This document shows, piece by piece, positions 12,765 to 45,779 of a DNA stretch of 64,000 bases (the first letter of the stretch is position 1; every line of letters starts with the position of its first letter). The DNA is taken from the NCBI RefSeq assembly GCF_964340395.1, contig NC_135556.1:2175001-2239000 (forward strand), written 5' to 3'. This stretch comes from Glandiceps talaboti (lineage: Eukaryota > Hemichordata > Enteropneusta > Spengelidae). The position numbers and the translations under genes are program-made. A model generated the notes under the pieces. That model was not told where the DNA came from. It made no database searches and was given only the letters and a program-made list of their open reading frames with translations.

Positions 12765-13610
12765 AAGATGTTCTTTCCATAGAGGTAGGGGAATATATTC
12801 AAGTCGAAACTTTGTTATATTTAGACGGTACCGGTTTACGTAGACAAGGGAAACAACAATCTAAGAAATAGTACACACCCCCTAGGGATCGCTATAAGAG
12901 TATCGTTGACAAACCCGGGGATCGGACTAGTCGACTCTGATCAATTACTAAAGCATCATATAATCGTTGATTCTATCAAATCGAACGTCACCACATTTAC
13001 ATGACTGAACTCGGACATTCTGGTACATTTGTGGCACCAATTGACGTGCTTATTTACAATATCTACAAAATTTGAAACAAGTAAAGTTCTTTACCAAAAC
13101 AGAAATTCCGACATGTCTGAAATAATTGGTGCATGTACATGGAAATGTTTTGGTTGCTAGGAAATGGAAATGAAAATTGAGAGTTGTGATGGGTTTATCG
13201 AATGACATATCAGAATGACAATTTACAATCATTCAGTGAGTTTGCTTTGGAATTAATAAACATTTGGCCGAGTTGTAAATGACAATTTCATTTCCTAAAC
13301 AACATCAAAACTAAGAATGCAACCAACCAAAAATACCATACCATCCCATACCATACCATACATTACATCAACCAAATAGCACCAACCACATATTGCATCA
13401 TCCATAAAACACCAACTATATATTGCATCCTTTTGATTTTGAAAACTGATATTCAAACAAAATAATGAAATGTTATTTTTACATCCTAAATATTGATGAA
13501 ATTGCTTTAGTAATTGTTGTTGTTTTTTTACCTCCCGAAATTTAAAAATGGTCACTGTGACTTTGCTTCTATTTCGTTGCATTCAGAAAGGTCAAATGGT
13601 GAATGAATAC
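12751..13610. other. intergenic between minisatellite and transposon
   Basis: No gene. A degenerate CCATA repeat lies near 13336-13362. Both flanks of the 24-bp array carry a related string (GACAAAC then GGGATCGGAC, at about 8307-8333 and 12908-12928), which may be a short duplicated flank. Confidence 0.45.
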
Positions 13611-15914
13611 TTTTACCTTCAGTAAGGAAGGTTATATATTAGGCGTGAAAAGTTTGTTGTGTCTGTGTGTCTGTGTCTGTGTCTGTGTCTGTGTGTGTCT
13701 GTGTCATCATTTTCTAAAAACGGCTTGTTCAATTCAAACGAAATTTGGTACACGTGTTCCGTAGGGTAATAGCAAGAACTGATTAGGTTTTGATAAATAC
13801 CATGAATATTAATGAGCAATTTACATATTAACTAATAGTTTTCGGTAATTAGGCTATATCTCAAGAATGCATGCTTCAAATTCAAAATAATTTGCGATAC
13901 CTAAGCGCATCTGTCCTGAAAATATTATTGATTTAGCTTTTAATTTCAATTAGTTATTAACATATTTTCGTTAGGCATGAACAGTTTAAAAAATCACGTT
14001 GTCACACCACTTTAGACACGTTTTCTGACCAGAAACATATTGTTCTACAGTTGATGTAGGGAGATTTATTTTGTGTTTTCCCTTGGATCTGCAGTCTACA
14101 TTGACTGGACAAACACAAGAAAAAATGGAAGTGGGGTATTTAAGTGATGCACACTGATCAGAAACAATTATTTTTTTCTTGGCCTTAAAACCTTCTGCCG
14201 TGAGATCTATGCTACAACATTCTATAAAAGCTTCACATTACATTTGTCGTTGGCCGTAAGATTACATCTACAGGCAATCAAGCTGGAGAATTCGCCTACA
14301 TAACTTCATACGATCTCTTCACTATTTCAAAATTGAAAATCTTGTTCGATACTCTGGCATCTGACCAGCCTAGGAAGTTGCCGGTGAAAAATGTTCCATA
14401 TGATCCAATGTTGGTGAATTCTATAAATATCGGCATACAGGTGACATTCTAAATTGACTGGTATATAAACAGTGAAATTTCAAATTTACCGGCATTTTAT
14501 CGGCAATTTTGAAGATCGAACTTGCAAGTGTAGATGCAGTGTAGATGAAATATCCTGACTGACATACTCATATGAAGACAGACAACGTTGTTGACGTTAA
14601 TTTTGATTGACACTTCCTTTAGATAACAATGGAGGACCATTCACATGAGCAGTGTACACAAATTTGATAGGTTTGTTGTTGTTCATGACTATATCGACAA
14701 GCCTTCGATTTTGACACAGTTTGTCCTTTGCTGGTTTTTCATTGGTTACTCCCGTTTGCCCCTGACATTGGCGATTTAAAAGATTTTAGTTCAACATCTC
14801 TCCACAAATTATGACATGGCATGTGGCATGATGGCTTGAAGTGGATAAACATCCATACCAGTGAAGAAGACAACATGGCAGTATTTACAGAGTACAGTGT
14901 CGATATTGTAAATTCTCGAAAGAGAAGTCTGATTTCACTTTGGAATGGGGAAAATTGGTTGAAAAACACACAAACTTTAATGACACACTCCATTTCAGTG
15001 ACACTAGTTAAAGCGAATTCAGAGATATATATATTTAGCGAAACCAGTGGCAGCCAGTCCCTTGGTGAAAGCCTTCTGTATAACCTGTACTTAAATGGTG
15101 ATAACAAAATAGCAGAAATGAAAATAAAAGATAAATATTGCCTATCTGATAGCCAAACAAGAACTAACATTTTCAGTATTTCCGAGTTATTGCTACTGCT
15201 CAGAAAAAATGATAGCAGTCACAAATGCTCAGAGATGATCGGAACAATTGCTGGACAAATCAGGAATGACTCAGCTAACGATATCAGAAATGAAGCTAAT
15301 ATTAAATTTCTATTTTGATTGACGGTGAAACTGATAGAGCTGTGCAGGAGTGTGAAATAGTCTATATGTGACGAATAGACAAACCAACTTGTAAAGTTGT
15401 GGTGAATTTAGTTGGACAGAAGGAAGTTCAGCACGCACATGCCGATGATGGTGTTAGTGCGACAAAAACTATGTTACAAAGTTGATGAAAGTTGGAAACA
15501 TGAACTCATTGGATTTGGAACAGGAATGTATACACTTTACCCAGGGATGAAGTAGGGAAATAATACCATATCACTTCACTGTATTAAAGTTGTTAAACAG
15601 TTACGATGCTCACCATGAAGTCTGTAATTTCCTGATGCGTAATAGCAATGTTATGAGGGTTTGAGTTTTGTTTATTATTTGCTGTGGAAATAGGTTTACA
15701 TATCCCTGGTTTGTAGGGGATCATGAAAGCTGAGTGAAGTTAGGATGGCAAGCTTTCCTGTGCTGAGAATAGGCAGCGGGCATTTGAACAACATTTTTGA
15801 CAACTAATTTTTACTGAGACTTGAAAAAATCACAGATGTATAGAGCTAAATTTCTTGCATAAATCATGAAATGGCAAGACTACCCTTACGGAAGGCATTC
15901 AGTTTAAATCTGGT
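13611..15914 (+). mobile_element. CCTCCCGTAAGG-family DNA element, forward copy with hAT-like core
   Basis: The left end is the family tip (ttttaccttcagtaaggaagg) followed by a GTGTCTG tract and AT-rich blocks of the type 'ggtaattaggctatatctcaagaatgcatgcttcaaattc'. The right end is the second family end (CCCTTACGGAAGGCATTCAG then TTTAAATCTGG, 15883-15914). Between them, at about 14.8-15.6 kb, is a transposase-like remnant. This is the longest copy seen and may approach the autonomous form. Ends were set by comparison with the other copies in the window. Confidence 0.6.
14821..15590 (+). pseudogene. hAT/DUF4371-type transposase remnant
   Basis: The open part (to 15318) includes a stretch ending CSEMIGTIAGQIRNDS then DIRNEANIKF. 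In shifted frames it is followed by 'DGETDRAVQECEIVY', '[15 protein letters not shown]' and 'ELIGFGTGMYT'. The order (D-G/S-x-T-D block, E-x-x-x-V-Y, then a G-F-G-(S/T)-D-G-A-like block) matches DUF4371/hAT-family transposase-derived proteins such as ZNF862/KIAA1586-like. A second copy at 38.9-39.1 kb keeps the cleaner '[16 protein letters not shown]'. Stops and frameshifts make it nonfunctional. Family assignment is from motif pattern only. Confidence 0.5.
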
Positions 15915-16253
15915 TTCTTGACAAAGTATCTTTGGCCATTAATCAAAATCCCAAAGAGAAACTAGATCCTTTAAGACTATAAGTTGAATTTCTACTATGC
16001 TATACAGTACATGCATATTTGTGTGTTTGTCTATCCTTAAAATGTGATTGTCTTTATTTTCACGTCTCATCAAACTATCACAAACAAAAAAATTAAATTA
16101 AAATAAAATGATATGGCGCTCCTACCAATCTGAAACGATGTTTAGGAAACAATCTTTTTTTTAAATCAATCCCCAGGAATCAATCACACGAATCAGTTAC
16201 AGGAAAAACAAGTCTGATTACATTTTACCTTGCAATGCATGAGTATATATATT
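15915..16253. other. spacer between two inverted element copies
   Basis: No gene. It separates the right end of the forward copy from the mirror-image end that begins at 16254. Confidence 0.5.
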
Positions 16254-17431
16254 AACCAGATTTAAACTGAATGCCTTCCGTAAGGGTAAAGGTTTGAAAT
16301 TGTCGTTCCTACAGACAATTGTTGGAATACAACAGAACATATGCAATAAGTTATTTTTTCTCATTGATTGCTATTTGCCCATTGCTGTTAGTGATCTCCT
16401 GGCCAACCACAACATGTAATGTGAAGCTTTATAGAACGTTGTAGCATAGCACTCATCGTAGAAAGAGTTTTAAAGGCCAAAAAAATGTTTCTGGTCAGCG
16501 CCCATCACTTAAGTATCCCCCTCCCTTGTTAATTGTTTCTTTTGTAAGTCAATTCAGTCTCCAGATGAAAGGGAAAACACAAAAGTAACTCTCCCTACAT
16601 TAATTGCCACCAGTGAAGACAACTGCAAAATTAAACTAATCATGAACTAGCCTGTGACATCTACCCCACATACACACTTGCTGTAAAGTACTAAATAAAA
16701 AGAACAGTAACTGCAATGATAAGTAGATTGATTAACATTTGTTGAGAATGTAAACAAAAAACGTGCATTGTCGCACCACTTTAGACAACATTTCCTGATG
16801 AGAAACTAATGTTTCCTTTTTAGTGGCCTACAAAAATATACCAATATTTTCAGGACAAGTGCGCTTTGGTATCGCAAATGTATGTATCAAATTATATTGA
16901 ATTTGAAGCATGCATTCTTGAGATATAGCCTAATTACCGAAAACCATTAATTATGTAAATTGTTCATTAATATTCATGAGATGTTTACCAAAACCTAATC
17001 AGTTCTTGTCACTACCCTACAGAACACATGCAATAAATTGCGTTTGAATTGAGCCAGTCGTCTTTTAGAAAAAGGTGATAAAGTCGCACCACTTTAGACA
17101 ACATTTCCTGACCAGAAACTATTTTTTTCTTTTTTGTGGCCTATCGAAAATATGCCAATAACATATTAAAACTAAAAGCTACATTAGTAATACTTTCAGG
17201 ACAGGTGCGCTTTGGTATCGCAAATGTATGTACCAAGTTATAATGAATTTGAAGCGTGCATTCTTGAGATATAGCCTAATTACAGAAAACCATTAATTAC
17301 GTAAATTGCTCATTAATATTCTCGGGATTTTTACCAAAACCTAATCAAGTCTTGCCATTACCCTATGGAATACGTCTTCAAAATTTTGTTTGAACTGAGC
17401 AAGCCGTTATGGAGAAAACGATGTCACAGAA

Positions 17432-17472
<41 letters not shown>

Positions 17473-17543
17473 ACACACACACACATACACACACACACAG
17501 ACTTCCACCCACTAAATACATCTCTTCCTTACGGAAGAAAAAA
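16254..17543 (-). mobile_element. CCTCCCGTAAGG-family element, inverted copy
   Basis: It begins with the reverse complement of the second end (AACCAGATTTAAACTGAATG at 16254) and finishes with a CA tract and the reversed tip (cttccttacggaagaaa, about 17524-17540). It contains a tandem duplication: the block starting 'gtcgcaccactttagacaacatttcctga' and running through 'aagcatgcattcttgagatatagcctaatta' occurs at about 16768-17085 and again at 17085-17420. With 13611-15914 it forms a tail-to-tail inverted pair. Confidence 0.6.
17430..17500. repeat. (CA)n microsatellite
   Basis: CA dinucleotides inside the tip of the inverted element. The same position in other copies carries CAGA or GTCTG repeats, so the microsatellite is part of the element architecture. 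Confidence 0.9.
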
Positions 17544-18954
17544 CAATGGGGAAAGGAAGGGCTTCTCCGAAAGGGTCTGACAGAACAGAGAAATTAAGAT
17601 TGTCAATTTTTCAGAGCACTGTAGTCTGTAAGTTACGCGTTACAATAGGGCGCCCTTACGCATCGGTCAAGCCCTGATCAAGACCGTTGGCGTTGAGCGC
17701 GACAACACATCCCCCGTACCTGTCCGAAAGTAAAAACCCTTCATTCAATGTACCCCATACTATTTTCAATTTATTAGTGGCTGGATATCCATATATATAT
17801 ATATACAGTACCCCCCCCCCCCCTTTCCGCGTTAATTATTGTTCATGTTTGTCCAGCCAATTCAGTCTGCAGATGAAAGGGGAAAACACAAAAGTAACTC
17901 TCCCTACATTAATTGCCACCATTGAAGACAACTGCAAAACTAATCATGAACCTGCCTATGACATGTGCCCCACATACACACTTGCTGTAAAGTACTAAAT
18001 AAAAAAGAACAGTAACTGCAATGATAAGTAGATTGATCAACATTTGTTGAAAATGTGAAAAAATAATCGCATCGTCGCACCACTTTAGACAACATTTCCT
18101 GATGAGAAACTATTTTTTCCTTTTTGGTGGCCTACAAAATAAGCCAATAACTTATTAAAACTAAAATGGAGTGTTTCATTAAAGTTTGTGTGTTTTTCAA
18201 CCAATTTTCCCCGCTCCAAAGGTCCCCCTCTGCCATAAATTCTGACCACAGGCTAACTACGGTGCGCTGTTTGTTTCTGTATTATGTGCAGAGAACAAAA
18301 GCTAAAACCCGTAAATGAAAAAGATAAGAAAATCGACATATTCAAATCCACATATTTCACTGATAGACCCCCTAACATATTCAAATCCACATATTTCACT
18401 GATAGACCCCCTAACATATTCAAATCCCCATATTTCACTGATAGACCCCCTAACATGTATCAACCACAATAATCGCACCCACATGGCTTTCCCTTTTAAA
18501 GAGTAATGCATAAAATAATGCACTTAAGATGTATCTGAAGAATGCAAGTTTCGATTTTACATCATTTGGCGTATTCAATGATGACAGCAACGTGTACTTT
18601 TGTTATAGTTTGTGATAGTAATATGTTATTTGCATAATTCCGGATGTTTGATTATTAGGCAATATTTTTTTATATGGAAGCGTCAAATTTCATATATATT
18701 GGTACATCACACATCAAACAAGACAATTTGAAAGTGTAGATGTACTTTAAAGCTTGGTGATGTACCTTTTACTTCTGAGAAATTTCCATAAATACTGATT
18801 TTCCGATAATTAGTCAATATGTTCAAATTTCATTTAGTTTCACTTATAATTAATTTTCTAATTAAGGGGTACATCATGTATAATAGCTATAGCGCGGAAT
18901 TTTGCATTCCAACAATTGTGTGTATGAACAAAAAAGTATGGTTTTGACCTTACT
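17544..18954. other. further fragments of the same element family plus short repeats
   Basis: 17850-18160 repeats the interior of the inverted copy (compare about 16545-16820: 'caattcagtctgcagatgaaaggg', 'tgaagacaactgcaaaact' and 'gtcgcaccactttagac'). 18165-18230 is the reverse complement of part of the transposase remnant near 14935-15000. A 39-bp unit ('catattcaaatccacatatt', 'tcactgatagaccccctaa') is repeated three times at about 18337-18455. No functional gene. Confidence 0.6.
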
Positions 18955-18985
18955 GGAGGCATTCAGTTTACATCTGGTATATACA
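18955..18985 (+). mobile_element. isolated second end of the CCTCCCGTAAGG family
   Basis: 'ccttactggaggcattcag' then 'tttacatctggt' matches the second end of the family with a few changes; it is a likely terminal relic. Confidence 0.45.
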
Positions 18986-19149
18986 GCTATAGATACAAAG
19001 GGAACCAACAGAATTTATTGCATCGGGCCTGACAAGACAAAGGAAAATATTTTGGTCAAAAAGTAGCCCCTTAATTGCTGTCACAAAAATTCACAAATAC
19101 CCCCCCCCCCTTCATGAATATCAATATCATTCATCCATCCATCTGTCCA

Positions 19150-19171
19150 TCCATCCTCCCACCCACATGCA

Positions 19172-19202
<31 letters not shown>

Positions 19203-19288
19203 GCATGCATGCATGCATACATACATACATACATACATACATACATACATACATACATACATACATACATACACATACATACATACAT

Positions 19289-19323
<35 letters not shown>

Positions 19324-19744
19324 TACATACATACATACATACATACATACATACATACATACATACATACATACATACATACATACATACATGCATACAC
19401 ACACATACATACATACATACATACATACATACATACATACACACATACATACATCATACATACATACATACATACATACATACACACATACATACATCAC
19501 ACATACATACATACATACATACATACATACATACGTACATACGTACATACGTACATACATACATACATACGTACGTACGTACATACATATATACATACAT
19601 ACATACATACATACATACATACACACACACATACATACATACATACATCACACATACATACATACATACATACATACATACATACATACATACATACATA
19701 CATACATACATACATACATACATACATACATACATACATACATT
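19150..19744. repeat. (CATA)n microsatellite with variants
   Basis: Nearly 600 bases of CATA with CACA, CGTA and CATCA interruptions, preceded by CGCA and CATC runs. All long open frames in this segment are repeat translations. Confidence 0.95.
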
Positions 19745-20995
19745 GAGGAATGCCTTTAAATAAACTGCTTTGTATTTATTTCGCCTGTCATAATTCTATC
19801 ATTTCTATTACACCAGTATGTAGCCAATCCGTACAATATTTGACAATCTCATCCCAACTACCATCTTGGAAACTTGTTTGTTTGAACTTGCTTGAAAATT
19901 TGACAATACAATTGGAATCTAACTCTAGCCATGATGGCGCCACGTCACATGATAGTGGTCTATAGAAATTGTAGTGAGTAACGTGTCCTTAACGTTCATA
20001 AAGTTGGGCTATTCATAGTTTTAATATCCTCTTCCAAGAGCTATTTGGAATTTTATCCGAGTACATCAATCCCCGGCAACCCAGCACTTTGACACGCAAA
20101 TACAATGAGGGCAATGATGGTCTATAATTGTATTCGAAATGCCTTGCATGGATGTTTCAATATTTTAGAATATACAACACTTCTGGTAAATTATGTTCAT
20201 CACGAAAACAATGCAAAGCGATGAGATTTATATGGTATTTCCACTAATATCATATATTACTTATATATGTTACACGTAACGTCTCATTTGTTAAAATATC
20301 TCACATGACATGTACAGTGACGTAATAACTATAATATAAGCTAACAAAGTATTGTATTTTAGTACATAAGAATACTAAAGTTACTCTAAAATAAGCTAAC
20401 AATATTAAGAAAGTTACTAAAGGAACAACACTATCAGTACAATTATGATTTCTTCATTGCATACCAATTCCTGTAGTAACGATAAAACTCCAACTAAAGA
20501 ACTTTAGTGTGCATATTTCAAAGCCACGCTTCACATATAAAGTCATCGTATATGCAATCGTATATCACTTTATATTAGTGGTACAGTCGACCTGTTACTA
20601 TAGTCTTTTTGATGCACAATACATAGTATAGTAAGTAGCACTGAGAAGAATATCTGAGTGAGTGGACAAAGTGTGACATAGATATTTTGATATGCACATC
20701 GGTGCTTAGCAACCGACGACATTCGTATAGTAAGGATTTATTGGTCACCAAAAATTAACATTCGTTTTATATTTATATACGAAATCTGGTAAACTATTTA
20801 TAATTTGCTATTACAATGACTCAATATGTTTCATAGTTGATGAAACGTTGCCACCAAAGGTCACAATGCTACACACTGTACTCTCTATAATGTATCAATA
20901 TCAAAATTGAACAGACTACAACAGGTTTTGTGTTTTGAAGCAAACTCTTGGAATACCATACACAATGTACAGCGTTGTTATTCTCAACTACACAT
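19745..20995. other. intergenic, downstream of the SLC7 gene
   Basis: No gene recognised. It contains or follows the 3' end of the minus-strand SLC7 transcript, whose polyadenylation site was not located. Several TTTATT (AATAAA on the minus strand) occur, for example near 20735 and 19783, but none is decisive. Confidence 0.4.
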
Positions 20996-20997
20996 AG

Positions 20998-21217
20998 CTT
21001 TGGTGTTTGTCCACTATAGTTCTGGGTCCATACCAACGAATTAGTCCATTGCAAATAGTTAGTTCATATCAACGAATAGTCCATAACAAAGAGATTGTCC
21101 ATATCAACGAGTTAGTCCATAGCAAAGAGTTTGTTCATATCAACGAGTTCATCCATAGCAAAGAGTGTGTTCATACCAACGAGTGAATCCACAACAAAGA
21201 GTTTGTTCATATCACTC
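20998..21217. repeat. ~41-bp degenerate tandem repeat in SLC7 3' UTR
   Basis: The pattern 'gtccatagcaaagag' then 'tttgttcatatcaacgagt' occurs about five to six times. It begins within a few bases after the SLC7 stop codon (minus strand), so it should be transcribed as 3' UTR. Confidence 0.75.
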
Positions 21218-21219
21218 TG

Positions 21220-43573
<22,354 letters not shown>

Positions 43574-43656
43574 AGTGGTCAAGTCTTGCTGTTTCAGCAT
43601 ATATACCAACTTTTCTTTCGAACTGGAAATATTCACAGGACATCGGCGATATTGTC

Positions 43657-45326
43657 CTGTAACGAAAACAGGTACTCAAATTCATTAGGTCGTGCAATGT
43701 GCACGTGTGTAGTCGAAGTATACTGCTCGTTAGTTTAGCGAGAAAAAGGATAGTCATTTTCAACAATACAATGTTGTTTTATTGACAACCTCAGTAATAT
43801 TAATATTGACAAATTATGCTTGAAATAAGTATAATAATAAATTCTCCATTGTCTATGCATATTAATTTAATCATTCATTTACAAAAGTTACAACACTCAA
43901 GCAGTTCATTTATTTTTTTAGCATTGGGCTTAATTATTGTTATTGGCCTGAGGAGAAAATAATTTGGTTGCTTTTTGTCACAACCCCCCCCCCCCCCTTT
44001 TCTTGTCATGAACATAAATCTTAGATGTTAGCATAATTATTATACGTATTTGACCACAAAATGGGATATCTTTCAAGGGAAAGATTGGAAGACACTATCC
44101 ATACCCAACGAAATGATGTAATTGATTTACAATTACAGTACAATATTCCGTTTAAGATTCCTAACTAAGCGGTACATAACGATGTTACATGCATAAACAT
44201 TTTTCAAAACTGACTGGGTAACGTTTAGGGAGCGATCAGTTTACGACCGGGGGGGGGGCAGCAAATCAGAGGGGGGGGGGTCACCTTAATTTGGGACTCA
44301 AAGAAGGGGGTCAGCATTTTTACGAAGTGAATAAGGGGGGGGGGTCACCTTGTTTTCAACTAAACAAAATCATGAGCCACGCTCCTGTGCTTAAATGTCC
44401 ATATATTTAATATCATAACTAGGCCAAAGCCCCTAAGCTCGCACAGCTGGGTAAATTCATTTGTGAGCGGCTGCCGCACGATGATATCATAGATAGTGAT
44501 CTCGGCATGGAGATTGCACATTGTACATAGAACGTGCATGTGTAGTCATTGTACCGCAATGCATCCTTGGGTAAAACCACCAAAAAACATCGCATAGTAT
44601 ATAGGACACGCATGTGTACTAGTCATTGAGCCGCTATGCTGCAGCTTGCGGGCGCTGTGTGAGCTATTAAACAAAAAAATGTATATGCATAAAATAAACC
44701 ATAAACAAATAGCTATAAATATACATTCAAATATATCATAAACTCTGTCTCTTGATACATGATCCAATACATATGGTATGGCATCACAACACCACCATGG
44801 CCACCTTTAAGTAAGTTATTTGTTAGAAATGACTTCTTGCTATTGCACGCCATGAGTTGAATTGTGTAATCTTGTGGTAGAAAAACTTGCATGTATAGCT
44901 GTACATGTAACACATAAGAAATGAAATACCTTAAGATTTACTGGCTCTACAATCTGTTCCTCCATTGACCTGAACATGTGTAATTGTGCACAAACATAAC
45001 CAATTTAGGACACTTTGAAATAATATGTGGCAAACACTGTGACTGAAAATGCCTGACCCAGCCTGTGTCTAGATATTGGATATTCGATATTCAATGTCCA
45101 TGCATATAGTTAGTCTAGTTCCTATATATGTTTGTATATCTAATGTATGATAACTACAATCATCTCCATTAGAAGTCCCAATAGTTCAATGTAGGGTAAA
45201 AACTAAATTCTTTTAGTGTAGGGTGGGGGTGAGAGGATGTATTTTATAATGAAATCTGTTTTGTACCCCAATACAAACAATTCTAAAAATGTCACGCATG
45301 GCACTATTGTACATTTATTGTGCATT
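43657..45326. other. upstream flank of SLC7 with poly-G repeat copy
   Basis: The SLC7 promoter must lie here, but no TATA or other element can be assigned with confidence. 44228-44360 is a copy of the 'agggagcgatcagttt..acg.ccggggg' element also found at about 54.3 and 59.8 kb. 44440-44670 holds two diverged copies of a 150-base block ('gaacgtgcatgtgtagtcat' versus 'acacgcatgtgtactagtca'). Confidence 0.45.
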
Positions 45327-45331
45327 GTGCC
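45327..45331. repeat. target-site duplication, left (GTGCC)
   Basis: GTGCC immediately before the 5' LTR, matching 52726-52730. A 5-bp duplication is standard for this group. Confidence 0.9.
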
Positions 45332-45768
45332 TGTAACTGCTGATAATCCACTCCGGTATGAGTGATTACAGCGCCCTCATAGTCTAGGTTCGTTAGTATG
45401 TTAAATCAGTGGAGGAAGCCACATTGCAAGTAACAATAGATGCCATATTGAGAAGTTGTCCAGCTCCGTCGAATCTCCACCCCAAAATCTAGGTAAATAT
45501 TAACTATTGACTTTATTGATAGTAGCGATTGTAGAGCATTATTACTAAAGTTACTGATTACCAAGTGAAGCTATGATACTACGGACTTTACAACTTTTAT
45601 TTGTAGTAGATCAAATCCCATGTGTTACCCATAGTAAATGCACGTTTTCTATTTATGTCCATTACAGTTTACCTGAATGGTTTTAGAGGAGAATAAAGTT
45701 CGTGAAGTTAACGAAATAGTTGCTCTGTTATCATTCCGAGTAAACGAATAAGGGTAGAGCCCGCAACA
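45332..45768 (+). repeat. 5' LTR of BEL/Pao element
   Basis: 437 bases, starts TGTAACTGCTG, ends CCCGCAACA. No difference from the 3' LTR was found by eye. An AATAAA-like 'gagaataaag' near 45690 may be the polyadenylation signal. No TATA box was assigned. Confidence 0.95.
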
Positions 45769-45779
45769 GTAAACTAGAG

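Noticed and set aside
19081-19763. Overlapping open frames of His/Thr/Tyr/Ile and Met/Tyr/Val/Cys
   Set aside because: Six-frame translations of the CATA tetranucleotide repeat.
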